Assembly: GCA_030608865.1 (NCBI GenBank)
Contig: JAUWDI010000001.1
Location: 1 to 21,579, forward strand
Source: Anaerolineales bacterium
GTDB taxonomy: Bacteria; Chloroflexota; Anaerolineae; Anaerolineales; E44-bin32
Direction: 5' to 3'
DNA: 21,579 bases
Below the pieces are notes generated by a model. It searched no databases. It saw nothing but the letters and a program-made list of their open reading frames with translations, and had not been told where the DNA came from. Positions within the stretch are counted from its first letter, which is position 1; each line of letters starts with the position of its first letter. Below are positions 1 through 7,347 of the stretch, one piece after another. The translations under genes and the position numbers were made by a program.

Positions 1-1
1 T

Positions 2-697
2 GCGTTGATTTATGGATTGTGGGTGGGTCTTGTCGCCTCGGTAGGATTAGATCTCCATGAACCGCTAGCATATGGCTTGGTGGTCCTGGGATGGTTCTGG
101 CGCTTTAGAAATCGACCTGTCTTGGGAGCCGTTGCCTTGGGTTTGGCGCTTTTTGCAAAAGAGACGATTGTGCTTTTCTGGATCGCAGCTTTGATCAGTG
201 ATCTTGTGCAGCGTAGGTCGAAATCGTCTACATGGACATTGATCGCGGGGGGAGCGCTGTTTGTGCTCTGGCAAACCTGGTTATGGTGGACCTTCGGGTC
301 GCCGGGAATCGGCAGTGGCGGTGATATGGCGACGGGGTTTGAGTGGATACCGTTCATGGGATTGCTGCGCATCGGTACAGAAAGTCTTCCAGCGCTGGCT
401 TTATTCCTGGTTATCCTCGGTCCATCGATAGTATTTCCAACGATCTGGGGTGTAGTCAGCTCGGTGAAAGTGCTCTGGGATGGGGCAAAAGACGCGACAG
501 CAATGGCGTTGTTCACAAACAGCCTGGTCCTCCTTTTTATCCCCTACTCAACTTTCAGAGAACCATTGGGCATCGTTCGTATGGCGACCGGCCTTGTATT
601 GGCAGTTGTCCTTTTCGCGGCACAGTATCGGCGCAGGAAAACATTGAATTACGCGATGTTCTGGATCGCAATGCTTGCATTGCTGCTTAACTCATAA
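2..697 (+). CDS. Polytopic membrane protein, C-terminal part (possible GT-C glycosyltransferase)
   Basis: The reading frame is open to the left edge, so the N-terminus lies outside the window; the first TTG or ATG codons seen here are probably internal. About 230 residues remain, with roughly five to six hydrophobic segments separated by short basic loops (for example FRNRP and QRRSKSS). An Ala-Lys-Glu-Thr motif follows an early membrane helix. Membrane GT-C glycosyltransferases that use polyprenyl-phosphate sugars often carry a Lys-Glu-Thr motif at a similar place. That is the only functional hint, because the catalytic first loop would be upstream. It would act in the cytoplasmic membrane. 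A 123-bp gap separates it from moxR, so it need not share that transcript. Membrane protein: confident. Glycosyltransferase: weak inference. Confidence 0.6.
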   Translation, partial: ALIYGLWVGLVASVGLDLHEPLAYGLVVLGWFWRFRNRPVLGAVALGLALFAKETIVLFWIAALISDLVQRRSKSSTWTLIAGGALFVLWQTWLWWTFGSPGIGSGGDMATGFEWIPFMGLLRIGTESLPALALFLVILGPSIVFPTIWGVVSSVKVLWDGAKDATAMALFTNSLVLLFIPYSTFREPLGIVRMATGLVLAVVLFAAQYRRRKTLNYAMFWIAMLALLLNS

Positions 698-820
698 ACT
701 TGATAATCGTATGACTATCGCCAGTGACGACGGATGCTGGTCAACTTTTGCAGGAACAAGGTAAAATCGATAATGCCTTTAATTTACGACTCATCTTCAT
801 AATATTGCAGAGGAGAATTC

Positions 821-1768
821 ATGGCTGAGATACAAGATGTCGCCAATCAATTGCTCGAGAACGTCGAAAAAGTAATTGTGGGGAAAACGGACGCTATACG
901 TTTAACGATCACGGGACTGCTCTGCCAGGGGCACATCCTCATTGAGGATGTGCCGGGGACGGGGAAGACGATGCTTGCTAAAAGCATTGCCCGATCGATT
1001 GGCGGCACATTCAACCGCATCCAATTCACCCCAGATATGCTTCCAAGCGACGTGACCGGCGTTTCGATCTTTAATCAGAAAACAAACGAATTCGAATACC
1101 GTCAGGGACCGATCGTGGCTCAAATCGTGCTTACAGATGAGATCAACCGAGCCACGCCAAAAACACAAGCCGCATTGCTGGAAGCGATGGAGGAGCATCA
1201 GGTCACGGTTGATGGAAAAACGCACCCTTTGCCGGAGCCTTTTCTTGTTCTGGCCACGCAGAATCCGATTGAATATGAGGGGACGTTTCCACTTCCCGAA
1301 GCCCAGATGGATCGCTTTCTCCTGCGGATCAGCCTGGGATACCCGTCAAAAACTTATGAGGTGCAAATGCTGACGGATCAGCAGCTCCACCACCCAATCG
1401 AAGATCTGGAGCAGGTGATCGAAATTGCCGACTTGCTAAAGGTGCAGGATGCTGTGAGGAGCATAACGGTTACAGACGAAATCAAGCGCTACATTGTGGA
1501 TTTGGTTGAAACGACTCGAGCGCACGGGGAAATTTATCTCGGCGCAAGCCCGCGCGGTAGCCTGGCGCTGTTCCGCACGTCACAGGCACGGGCAGCGATC
1601 CTGGGCAGAGAATATGTCCTGCCGGATGACGTTAAGGCATTGGCTGTCCCCGCGCTCGCGCATCGGTTGATTGTCGGCTCGGCTGCACGCATCCGCGAGG
1701 TCGATGCGGTGGATGTTATCGAGGAAGTACTCGAGAAGGTCCCTGTGCCCGGAGGTGAGGTTGGCTGA
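821..1768 (+). CDS. MoxR-family AAA+ ATPase
   Basis: A 315-residue AAA+ ATPase of the MoxR family, cytoplasmic chaperone-like enzymes thought to help assemble or activate partners with VWA or DUF58 domains. Visible motifs are Walker A PGTGKT (45-50), Walker B IVLTDEIN (102-109), sensor-1 region [20 protein letters not shown] (145-164) and the family's SPRG segment near 243. Length is normal for the family. The ATG start follows an AGGAG ribosome site at 811-815. The stop overlaps the DUF58 start by one base (TGATG), so the two are translationally coupled, the usual MoxR-DUF58 arrangement. Its substrate is not known; the coupled DUF58 protein is the obvious candidate. Confidence 0.95.
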   Translation: MAEIQDVANQLLENVEKVIVGKTDAIRLTITGLLCQGHILIEDVPGTGKTMLAKSIARSIGGTFNRIQFTPDMLPSDVTGVSIFNQKTNEFEYRQGPIVAQIVLTDEINRATPKTQAALLEAMEEHQVTVDGKTHPLPEPFLVLATQNPIEYEGTFPLPEAQMDRFLLRISLGYPSKTYEVQMLTDQQLHHPIEDLEQVIEIADLLKVQDAVRSITVTDEIKRYIVDLVETTRAHGEIYLGASPRGSLALFRTSQARAAILGREYVLPDDVKALAVPALAHRLIVGSAARIREVDAVDVIEEVLEKVPVPGGEVG

Positions 1769-3099
1769 TGTTTTCACGTGCACGCGTTATCCTCGCTCTT
1801 TTCGTCCTCAGCCTTGTTGGGGCTAGGGTTACCGGGCGAGATCTATTCTATAGCCTGACATACCTATGGGCAGGGTTGCTTATTGTTGCCTTTATCTGGT
1901 CGTTGACAACATTGCGCGGCGTGAAAATTGTCCGTGAGCCGCGTTCAAATCGCTCCCAGGTAGGTCAGCTTTTCATTGAGCGTTTCACCCTTTCCAACCT
2001 GAGTCGAACCCCCAAGCTATGGGTGGAAACGAAGGATACCTCCGACCTTCCCGGGTTCAGAGTTACCACGGTGGCGATAGGATTGGGATTGGGAGACTCG
2101 TCTGATGTCGGTGCACACCAATCGGTAACCGTAGCTTCCGGTTTTGGGAGAAGGCAAACCAGGCGCTGGTTGACGAGGACACTTTGCACACGACGGGGCC
2201 GGTACCGCTTAGGACCCATGACGCTGCGTTCAAGTGATCCGTTCGGAATCTTCCCACGCGTACGCGAGATCCCTGCTGTCCATCATGTTGTTGTGTTGCC
2301 GATGACGGTGCCGCTCGAGGGATTCCCCCTCCCGAGCGGACGACTGCCAGGGGGTGAAGCGCTGAGGCGCCGTACGCATCAGATCACGCCGAATGCAGCA
2401 GGCGTGCGCGATTATGTGCCTGGTGACAGTTTTAGCCGGATCCACTGGCGTTCAACAGCACGGCTACAGAAATTAATCGTTAAGGAATTTGAACTCGACC
2501 CATTGGCAGAAATCTGGATCATCCTTGATGCCTCGCTGGACCCGCATTTCGAACTTCGCCAGCCTGACGAGCGCGCGAAGGTAAAAGATGACGGCGCATT
2601 TCAACTTCCACCTTCCACCATCGAATATGGGGTTACAGCTGCTGCCTCACTGGCAATGCATTTCTTGCAGCTCAATCGGGCTGTGGGGTTCATCAGTTAT
2701 GGTGCGGCGCGCCAGGTAATCCAGCCAGAACCTGGCGAGGCACAGCGCTTACGATTGCTTGAGTCGTTGGCCGTTCTGAATGCTGTAGGTGATACGTCTC
2801 TACAAGATGTGATCAAAATTGAAGGTCCAAGAATCCCTCAGGGATCCACCGCGATTTTCATTACACCATCGGTTGACACTGACATGCTCGCAGGTATCCG
2901 CAGGCTGCGGCATACCGGACGTCAGCCGATGTTAGTATTGCTTGACGCCGCCAGTTTCGGTGGACCCGAAGGCTCGCATATCATCGCTGAGGCCGCACGG
3001 CGGTCGGGGATAACTGCACGAATTCTAAGTCAAGGTGATAATCTGGGGGATGTCTTGGGATCCCCCATTCGCCCTCTTCGCGCCCCGCGAATTGCCTGA
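1768..3099 (+). CDS. DUF58 domain protein, membrane-anchored MoxR partner
   Basis: A 443-residue protein with two hydrophobic helices at the N-terminus (about 6-20 and 28-46), then an extended beta-rich region and the DUF58 core. The core signature is visible: VRDYVPGDSFSRIHWRSTAR at 213-232, with LIVKEFE following. The upstream RRGRYRLGP...DPFGIF block (142-162) is also typical. The C-terminal half resembles a VWA-like fold (WIILDASLD at 250-258), as is usual in this family. It overlaps moxR by one base, so it should be made in step with the ATPase. Many such clusters also hold a transglutaminase-like gene; here the next gene is a spermidine-synthase-like protein instead. The molecular function of DUF58 proteins is unknown; a cell-envelope role is inference from context. 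Confidence 0.93.
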   Translation: MFSRARVILALFVLSLVGARVTGRDLFYSLTYLWAGLLIVAFIWSLTTLRGVKIVREPRSNRSQVGQLFIERFTLSNLSRTPKLWVETKDTSDLPGFRVTTVAIGLGLGDSSDVGAHQSVTVASGFGRRQTRRWLTRTLCTRRGRYRLGPMTLRSSDPFGIFPRVREIPAVHHVVVLPMTVPLEGFPLPSGRLPGGEALRRRTHQITPNAAGVRDYVPGDSFSRIHWRSTARLQKLIVKEFELDPLAEIWIILDASLDPHFELRQPDERAKVKDDGAFQLPPSTIEYGVTAAASLAMHFLQLNRAVGFISYGAARQVIQPEPGEAQRLRLLESLAVLNAVGDTSLQDVIKIEGPRIPQGSTAIFITPSVDTDMLAGIRRLRHTGRQPMLVLLDAASFGGPEGSHIIAEAARRSGITARILSQGDNLGDVLGSPIRPLRAPRIA

Positions 3100-3115
3100 T
3101 AGAATCTGAAAGCTC

Positions 3116-4678
3116 ATGGAGAATGATAGGATGCGACGGGTTCTATTATTGATTGTTGTTTTCATCGCTGGGATGACCACGCTGGGCATCGAGCTCACGG
3201 CTTCGCGCCTGTTAGGCAATGTCTACGGGACCAGCAACATCGTCTGGGCAAACATTATCGGTCTCATCCTCATATACCTCACGGCAGGGTACTTCCTCGG
3301 AGGGCGCTGGGGGGACCGTTGGCCGTATCCTACACCTTTCTACCGGCTGATTCTCTGGGCATCCTTCACCGCAGGATTAGTTCCGATCATCTCTCGCCCC
3401 GTCCTGCTGCGAGCGGCGATGGCGGTTGAGCATCTAGAAACCGGGCTAATGCTGGGGTCGTTTCTGTCGATCCTCGTGCTTTTCAGCGTTCCCATCACAC
3501 TTTTAGGAACCATTTCACCATATGCAATTCGTTTGTCCATCGAGGATACGGATCATGCCGGCCGTGTTTCAGGTAAGATCTACGCCCTTTCGACAATGGG
3601 CTCGATACTCGGAACATTTTTGCCAGTCCTCATTCTGATTCCAATCATTGGAACGGCGCGAACCTTCCTGTTTTTCAGTTTCACGTTGATGGCTGTTGCC
3701 TTCCTAGGGCTGGCGCTGCACGACCGTCGCCAGGCGCTCTTCCACTTGTGGATGCCGGTTGCCCTCGCGGGGTTGGCTTTTATTACGCTTAACGGTCCGA
3801 TTAAGGCGAGTTCGGGTCAAATATTTGAAGCGGAATCTTCGTACAACTACATCCAGGTGATTGAAAGAGACGGAGTCCGTCAGTTGCTGTTGAATGAGGG
3901 GCAGGGGATTCATTCGGTGTATGCACCCGATCTGACAGCCACAAACGGCACATGGGATTATTTCTTGGCAGCGCCCTACTTCAATCCACCCGGTGAGGCT
4001 ACAGAGGTAAAAAGGCTGGGTCTAATCGGCCTGGCAGCAGGGACAATTTCGAAACTATACAGCGAAGTACTCGGTCCAGTACCCATTGATGGTTGGGAAA
4101 TTGACGCGGAAATAATTGAAGTAGGGCGCACCTTGTTTGATATGACGGAGCCCAATCTCAACCCGATCGCCGCCGATGGGCGTTGGGGTCTTGCGCACAG
4201 CGAGCAACAATATACGGTGATCGGTATTGATGCTTACCGGCTTCCTTATATCCCCTGGCACCTGACCACGCGAGAATTCTTTGAAGAAGTCCGGGCTCAT
4301 CTTGACCCCAACGGCGTAGTTGTGATTAATGTCGGGAGGACGCCGGATGACCGCCGCTTGATCGAAGCATTCTCAGGAACGATGGGGGCAGTTTTCCCAA
4401 GCGTTCATGTAGTGGACGTACCGAACACCTTCAATACCATCGTGTTTGCGACCATGATGGAAACGGATCCCGAGAATCTTGTCGCAAATGAACTCGCGCT
4501 GATTTCAAAAGAGGCTCATCCCCTGCTGGTGGATATTCTGCACCGCACGATCCAAAATTTGCAGCCCACACCTGTTTCCAACATAATTTTCACAGATGAC
4601 TTGGCGCCGGTCGAGCAAATTACCAATTCCATCGCCCTGCGCTTCCTCCTTGGGGGAAGCGTGGACAGCCTTCGTTGA
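3116..4678 (+). CDS. Membrane-fused spermidine-synthase-like protein
   Basis: A 520-residue fusion. Residues 1-225 form about seven membrane helices, and residues 240-520 form a Rossmann domain like that of spermidine synthase. In the second half the SAM-site glycine region reads LGLIGLAAGT (301-310), followed by the acidic GWEID (326-330). A further block reads GIDAYRLPYIPWHLTTREFF (370-389). The Asp-Pro active-site segment of true aminopropyltransferases (the D-x-x-D-P-x-G-P type) is replaced by this DAYRLPYIP block. Polyamine synthesis is therefore doubtful; a methyltransferase-like or unknown reaction at the membrane is possible. It starts 16 bases after the DUF58 stop. A second ATG at 3131 is in frame with a GGAG about 8 bases upstream and could be the real start. 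The family of membrane-fused spermidine-synthase-like proteins is clear; the reaction is not. Confidence 0.85.
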   Translation: MENDRMRRVLLLIVVFIAGMTTLGIELTASRLLGNVYGTSNIVWANIIGLILIYLTAGYFLGGRWGDRWPYPTPFYRLILWASFTAGLVPIISRPVLLRAAMAVEHLETGLMLGSFLSILVLFSVPITLLGTISPYAIRLSIEDTDHAGRVSGKIYALSTMGSILGTFLPVLILIPIIGTARTFLFFSFTLMAVAFLGLALHDRRQALFHLWMPVALAGLAFITLNGPIKASSGQIFEAESSYNYIQVIERDGVRQLLLNEGQGIHSVYAPDLTATNGTWDYFLAAPYFNPPGEATEVKRLGLIGLAAGTISKLYSEVLGPVPIDGWEIDAEIIEVGRTLFDMTEPNLNPIAADGRWGLAHSEQQYTVIGIDAYRLPYIPWHLTTREFFEEVRAHLDPNGVVVINVGRTPDDRRLIEAFSGTMGAVFPSVHVVDVPNTFNTIVFATMMETDPENLVANELALISKEAHPLLVDILHRTIQNLQPTPVSNIIFTDDLAPVEQITNSIALRFLLGGSVDSLR

Positions 4679-4688
4679 GGAGACACAT

Positions 4689-5375
4689 GTGAACTCCGTT
4701 AAACAATCCATACCATCCAGAGTGATTTACTGGCTTATCCAGGTATTATTCCCGGTTGTCATTATCCTGACGAGCGTGCGCCTGGTGCTTTACACGGCTG
4801 ATGCTTGGGTCAAAATCGAATACCGCATGCCCGGTTTCCCCGCAGACATTTATGGTTTCAGCCTGGATGACCGGATTTACTGGTCAGCCATCGATATCGA
4901 CTACCTGCTCACCGATGCACGAATTGATTACTTCGATGAATTCACGCTCGATGATGGTTCGCCCATGCATAATGACCGTGAGCTCAGCCATATGAAGGAC
5001 GTGAAAAACCTGCTTGATACGGTCTGGAAGGTGTGGGCTTTAGGGATATTCTTGTTGCTCACCCTCGTCGCGGTGCTTTGGTGGATGGATGACCGAGCTA
5101 TCGCTCTTCGAGCAGTGATTGCCGGATCAAAACTGACGGTCCTTCTGATGATCTTCCTGGTTATTTTTCTTCTAGCCGCATTTGGTGTTCTGTTCGTCGG
5201 ATTCCACCGCATCTTTTTTGAGGGCAGTACGTGGCTTTTCCCACTCTCCGATACCTTCATCCGTCTCTACCCGGAACGATTCTGGCGAGACATATTTGCG
5301 CTCCTCGCTGCCGTCACTGTGCTTCTCTCGTGGTTGATTGGCGGCATCGCCCGTTGGAGTTTACGGGGAAAGTAA
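4689..5375 (+). CDS. DUF1461 (TIGR01906-type) integral membrane protein
   Basis: About 228 residues from a GTG start. The start was chosen because GAGGAGAC (4677-4684) lies just upstream and overlaps the previous gene's stop; a nearby ATG at 4687 is out of frame. Four membrane helices are visible (about 14-36, 113-131, 146-170 and 201-222). An external region lies between the first two, containing the conserved HMKDV (101-105). Between helices 3 and 4 sit FHRIFF (172-177) and LYPERFW (193-199). These blocks match the DUF1461 family, whose function is unknown. Coupling to the spermidine-synthase-like gene suggests co-expression of this five-kilobase membrane cluster. The 3' end is followed directly by the decayed apgM-tail repeat at 5380. 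Confidence 0.88.
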   Translation: MNSVKQSIPSRVIYWLIQVLFPVVIILTSVRLVLYTADAWVKIEYRMPGFPADIYGFSLDDRIYWSAIDIDYLLTDARIDYFDEFTLDDGSPMHNDRELSHMKDVKNLLDTVWKVWALGIFLLLTLVAVLWWMDDRAIALRAVIAGSKLTVLLMIFLVIFLLAAFGVLFVGFHRIFFEGSTWLFPLSDTFIRLYPERFWRDIFALLAAVTVLLSWLIGGIARWSLRGK

Positions 5376-5379
5376 GGAA

Positions 5380-5409
5380 CTACGCTCCGAATTACCGCAG
5401 CCTCTTGGT
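5380..5409. repeat. 30-bp imperfect direct repeat, left copy (relic of apgM 3' end)
   Basis: This segment matches 6062-6091 at 25 of 30 positions, in the same orientation. The right copy is the last nine codons plus stop of apgM, read on the minus strand. Read the same way, this left copy keeps Lys-Arg-Leu-Arg and Phe-Gly-Ala before the stop, but a TAA now replaces one codon between them, so it is a non-coding relic. The pair brackets the GIY-YIG island and is best explained as a target duplication or a recombination scar (inference). Confidence 0.7.
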
Positions 5410-5416
5410 TTGAAGG

Positions 5417-5515
5417 ATGTCATGCTGAACGAAGTGAAGCATCTCGTTCTTTGAATAGGAGGGTTCTTCTTGCCGTGAACGAGATTCTTCGTCGCTCTGC
5501 TCCTCAGAATGACAT
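5417..5515. repeat. Imperfect palindromic repeat, copy 1
   Basis: The left arm (5417-5449) begins ATGTCATGCTGAACGAAGTG. The right arm (5477-5515), read in reverse complement, begins ATGTCATTCTGAGGAGCAG. Both arms end inwards with ATCTCGTTC, so the outer and inner ends pair while the middle differs. The first 72 bases match copy 2 (5909-5980) at all but one position. It resembles the interspersed TCATTCTGAG...GAATCT palindromes scattered through many environmental bacterial genomes. It lies just after the DUF1461 gene and could fold at the end of that transcript. Confidence 0.85.
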
Positions 5516-5529
5516 TAAGTGAGACCCTT

Positions 5530-5554
5530 TCATTCTGAGTGCATCGAAGCATCT
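5530..5554 (+). repeat. Half-palindrome related to the flanking repeats
   Basis: The sequence TCATTCTGAGTGCATCGAAG followed by CATCT repeats the left-arm theme of the two palindromes without a matching right arm. It sits 32 bases before the GIY-YIG start codon and is probably a truncated or decayed copy. Confidence 0.55.
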
Positions 5555-5586
5555 AGCTCTCTAGAATGGATAAGTAAGGACTATCC

Positions 5587-5877
5587 TTGAAGCAATATTT
5601 TGTCTACATCATGACAAACCGATCAGGGACACTATACACGGGTGTAATGAACAATCTTCAGAGGCGAGTAAATGAACATCGGAGTGGCTCGGTTCCAGGA
5701 TTTACAAGCAAATACAGAATCATTCATCTGGTTTTTTACCAGACCACTAATAATGTGAAGGAAGCGATCGAACGAGAGAAGCAGATAAAAGGATGGATTC
5801 GTAAAAGGAAGATTGAATTGATTGAATCGGTGAACCCCGAGTGGGAAGACCTGGCTGAGGATTGGGATTTGGAATAA
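5587..5877 (+). CDS. Small GIY-YIG nuclease-domain protein
   Basis: A 96-residue single-domain GIY-YIG protein. The two signature beta strands read VYI (6-8) and YTG (17-19). They are followed by the Arg of NLQRRVNEH (23-31) and the Glu-rich helix AIEREKQIKGW (60-70), which should hold the metal-binding glutamate; SVNPEW (81-86) ends the domain. It matches the small stand-alone class often mislabelled UvrC-like, with no DNA-binding partner domain. The start is TTG at 5587, because an in-frame TAA lies at 5575-5577 and AAGGA (5576-5580) is correctly spaced. It is flanked on both sides by palindromic repeats and stands alone between convergent genes. A role in DNA cleavage at the repeats is inference. 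Confidence 0.88.
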   Translation: MKQYFVYIMTNRSGTLYTGVMNNLQRRVNEHRSGSVPGFTSKYRIIHLVFYQTTNNVKEAIEREKQIKGWIRKRKIELIESVNPEWEDLAEDWDLE

Positions 5878-5908
5878 AGGACACATATTCCTCGAGAGTT
5901 TCACCTAT

Positions 5909-6031
5909 ATGTCATGCTGAACGAAGTGAAGCATCTCGTTCTTTGAATAGGAGGGTTCTTCTTGCTGTGAACGAGATTCTCTCGTCGCGGAGTTTATCCT
6001 GAACAACACCCAAGGGCTCCTCGAAATGACA
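5909..6031. repeat. Imperfect palindromic repeat, copy 2
   Basis: The first 72 bases (5909-5980) match copy 1 at all but one position. After GAACGAGATTCT the right arm diverges: it is longer and ends CTCCTCGAAATGACA, the complement of TGTCATTTCGAGGAG. The arms therefore still close at their tips. It lies between the ends of the convergent GIY-YIG and apgM genes and may fold in both transcripts. Confidence 0.85.
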
Positions 6032-6061
6032 GTTCAGGAACCCGTCAAGCTTGTCAGGACG

Positions 6062-6091
6062 CTATGCTCCGAATTTCCGTAACCTCTTGGC
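6062..6091. repeat. 30-bp imperfect direct repeat, right copy (live apgM 3' end)
   Basis: This is the functional end of apgM on the minus strand, from the TAG stop at 6062-6064 inwards, coding KRLRKFGA at the C-terminus. It is 25/30 identical to 5380-5409, on the far side of the GIY-YIG island. Confidence 0.7.
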
Positions 6092-7273
6092 ATGCGCCAT
6101 CAGCTGGGGCATGATGTCCGTGGCGGGGAATGTCCCCAAACCTCCCAATTGGCATGATCGCTCACCAAAGGTATCCTGCGAGTCCATTAGAACTGTGTCC
6201 GGTGCCCATAACAGGAACGGGACCGGATGCCAGGAGTGGGTCTTGAGTTTGGCCGGGGTGGAATGATCACCAGTCACTGCAAGCACATCGGGCTTTAGGT
6301 TAAGCAGCGTTGGTAGAGCTTTATCTACATCTTCAATCACTTTGGCTTTCTTCTGGATGTCCCCATCTTCCCCGCTGGAATCAGTCTTCTTGATATGGAT
6401 AAAGAAGAAGTCAAACGCATCCCAGTGACTCACTGCGGTCTCAAATTCCTGTTCGGGTGAGTCGCCGTCAAAGGAGATCACATCCATGCCTACCAGGCGG
6501 GAGACGCCTCGGTACATGGGATAGACGGCGATACAGGCTGAGCGGAGGCCGTAGATTTCGGTGAACTGCGGCAAACGAGGATCGCTTGAGAAACCGCGCA
6601 GTGTTAACCCGTTCGCTTTATCCTCAGCAGATAGCACTTCCCCAGCCCGTTCGATCCAACGATTGAAGTGCTCGGCAGCTTTCTCCGAAGAGGGATTATC
6701 AGCAAGAGCAGAAAGCGGTGGGATTCCGGTGGCTTGAGGGTCGGTATCCGCGATTTCGGGGCTTAGTCCCGCGCCGCGCATCGCCACCGCGAAGCGGTAT
6801 TCGCGCACATGACGTACGTCAAGCGATACTCCCGGGAGTTCGATCTCATCAAGCTTCTGCACCAAGGGTATAGCTTCGTCAGAGGAGATCCGGCCGGCTC
6901 TGCGGTCGCTGATATTGCCGCTTGAATCCAGGGTGCAGAAATTGCCCCGCGCGGCGACATCTTCGACGCCAATTTCCATACCAATCCCGGTGGCTTCCAG
7001 CACACCCCGCCCGACTTCGTAAGCCAGCGGGTCATATCCGAAGAGCGCTAGATGGGCTGGTCCTGATCCGGGAGTGATGCCAGGTCGGATCGGGACAATT
7101 TGGCCTAGGGTTCCCTCCATGGCGAGCCGATCTAAATTAGGAGTCTTCGCTGCTTCCAGTGCTGATTGACCGCCTGGTTCGAACGGTATGCCCCCCAGGC
7201 CGTCCATGATAAGCAGGACGATCTTAGACGTGTTCTTTAGCTGTAATTCGCGCAGTAACTCGAAATCTGCCAT
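6062..7273 (-). CDS. apgM: 2,3-bisphosphoglycerate-independent phosphoglycerate mutase, archaeal type
   Basis: This enzyme interconverts 3- and 2-phosphoglycerate in glycolysis and gluconeogenesis. It is the cofactor-independent archaeal (ApgM) class of the alkaline phosphatase superfamily, about 403 residues as usual. Near residue 24 is the metal-binding LLIMDGLGG. Near residue 70 is TPGSGPAHLALFGYDP, which holds the phospho-accepting serine. Towards the end AVTGDHSTPAKLKTHSWHPV supplies Asp/His metal ligands. ATG at 7273 was chosen; an in-frame GTG at 7282 would add three residues. It follows the ABC ATPase gene on the same strand across a terminator-like hairpin, so it is probably read in part from that transcript. 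Its last codons form one copy of the 30-bp repeat that bounds the GIY-YIG island. Confidence 0.93.
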   Translation of the reverse strand: MADFELLRELQLKNTSKIVLLIMDGLGGIPFEPGGQSALEAAKTPNLDRLAMEGTLGQIVPIRPGITPGSGPAHLALFGYDPLAYEVGRGVLEATGIGMEIGVEDVAARGNFCTLDSSGNISDRRAGRISSDEAIPLVQKLDEIELPGVSLDVRHVREYRFAVAMRGAGLSPEIADTDPQATGIPPLSALADNPSSEKAAEHFNRWIERAGEVLSAEDKANGLTLRGFSSDPRLPQFTEIYGLRSACIAVYPMYRGVSRLVGMDVISFDGDSPEQEFETAVSHWDAFDFFFIHIKKTDSSGEDGDIQKKAKVIEDVDKALPTLLNLKPDVLAVTGDHSTPAKLKTHSWHPVPFLLWAPDTVLMDSQDTFGERSCQLGGLGTFPATDIMPQLMAHAKRLRKFGA

Positions 7274-7295
7274 GAGTCTCACCCGCTGGTGATAT

Positions 7296-7326
7296 GATAA
7301 AGCCCCGCGCTGGAGCAGACGGGGCT
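7296..7326 (-). terminator. Terminator-like hairpin between the ABC ATPase gene and apgM
   Basis: AGCCCCG at 7301-7307 pairs exactly with CGGGGCT at 7320-7326 around a 12-base loop. On the minus strand the stem ends in GGGGCTTTATC, a short T-run. It starts 22 bases after the ATPase stop and ends about 23 bases before the apgM start, so it probably ends part of the transcript and lowers apgM readthrough. Confidence 0.6.
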
Positions 7327-7347
7327 AAATTCATTCACACTCTGTGA

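Larger units (their letters stand above)
5410..6061. mobile_element. Putative mobile island: GIY-YIG gene between palindromic repeats
   Basis: The unit is ordered palindrome copy 1, a half-palindrome, a small GIY-YIG nuclease gene, palindrome copy 2. It lies between two 30-bp direct repeats derived from the 3' end of apgM. There is no transposase, and no longer terminal inverted repeats were found. The gene looks more A+T-rich by eye than its neighbours. Mobility is inferred from the repeat layout and not proven; a chromosomal rearrangement that trapped the gene would also leave a duplicated tail. Confidence 0.45.

Noticed and set aside
10..516. Long minus-strand frame opposite the first membrane protein gene
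   Set aside because: It is a composition-driven shadow, Pro/Ser/Arg-rich with no domain, while the plus frame has coherent membrane helices.
748..774. Possible moxR promoter (TTGCAG, 15-base spacer, GATAAT)
   Set aside because: The spacer is too short and both hexamers are poor; too weak to list as a feature.
5417..6031. CRISPR-like reading of the repeated sequences near 5.4-6.0 kb
   Set aside because: Only two full copies about 490 bp apart with a gene between them, and each is a palindrome; no regular spacers and no cas genes.
7171..7192. tRNA T-arm-like GGTTCGAAC
   Set aside because: It lies within the apgM coding sequence and no cloverleaf can be formed around it.
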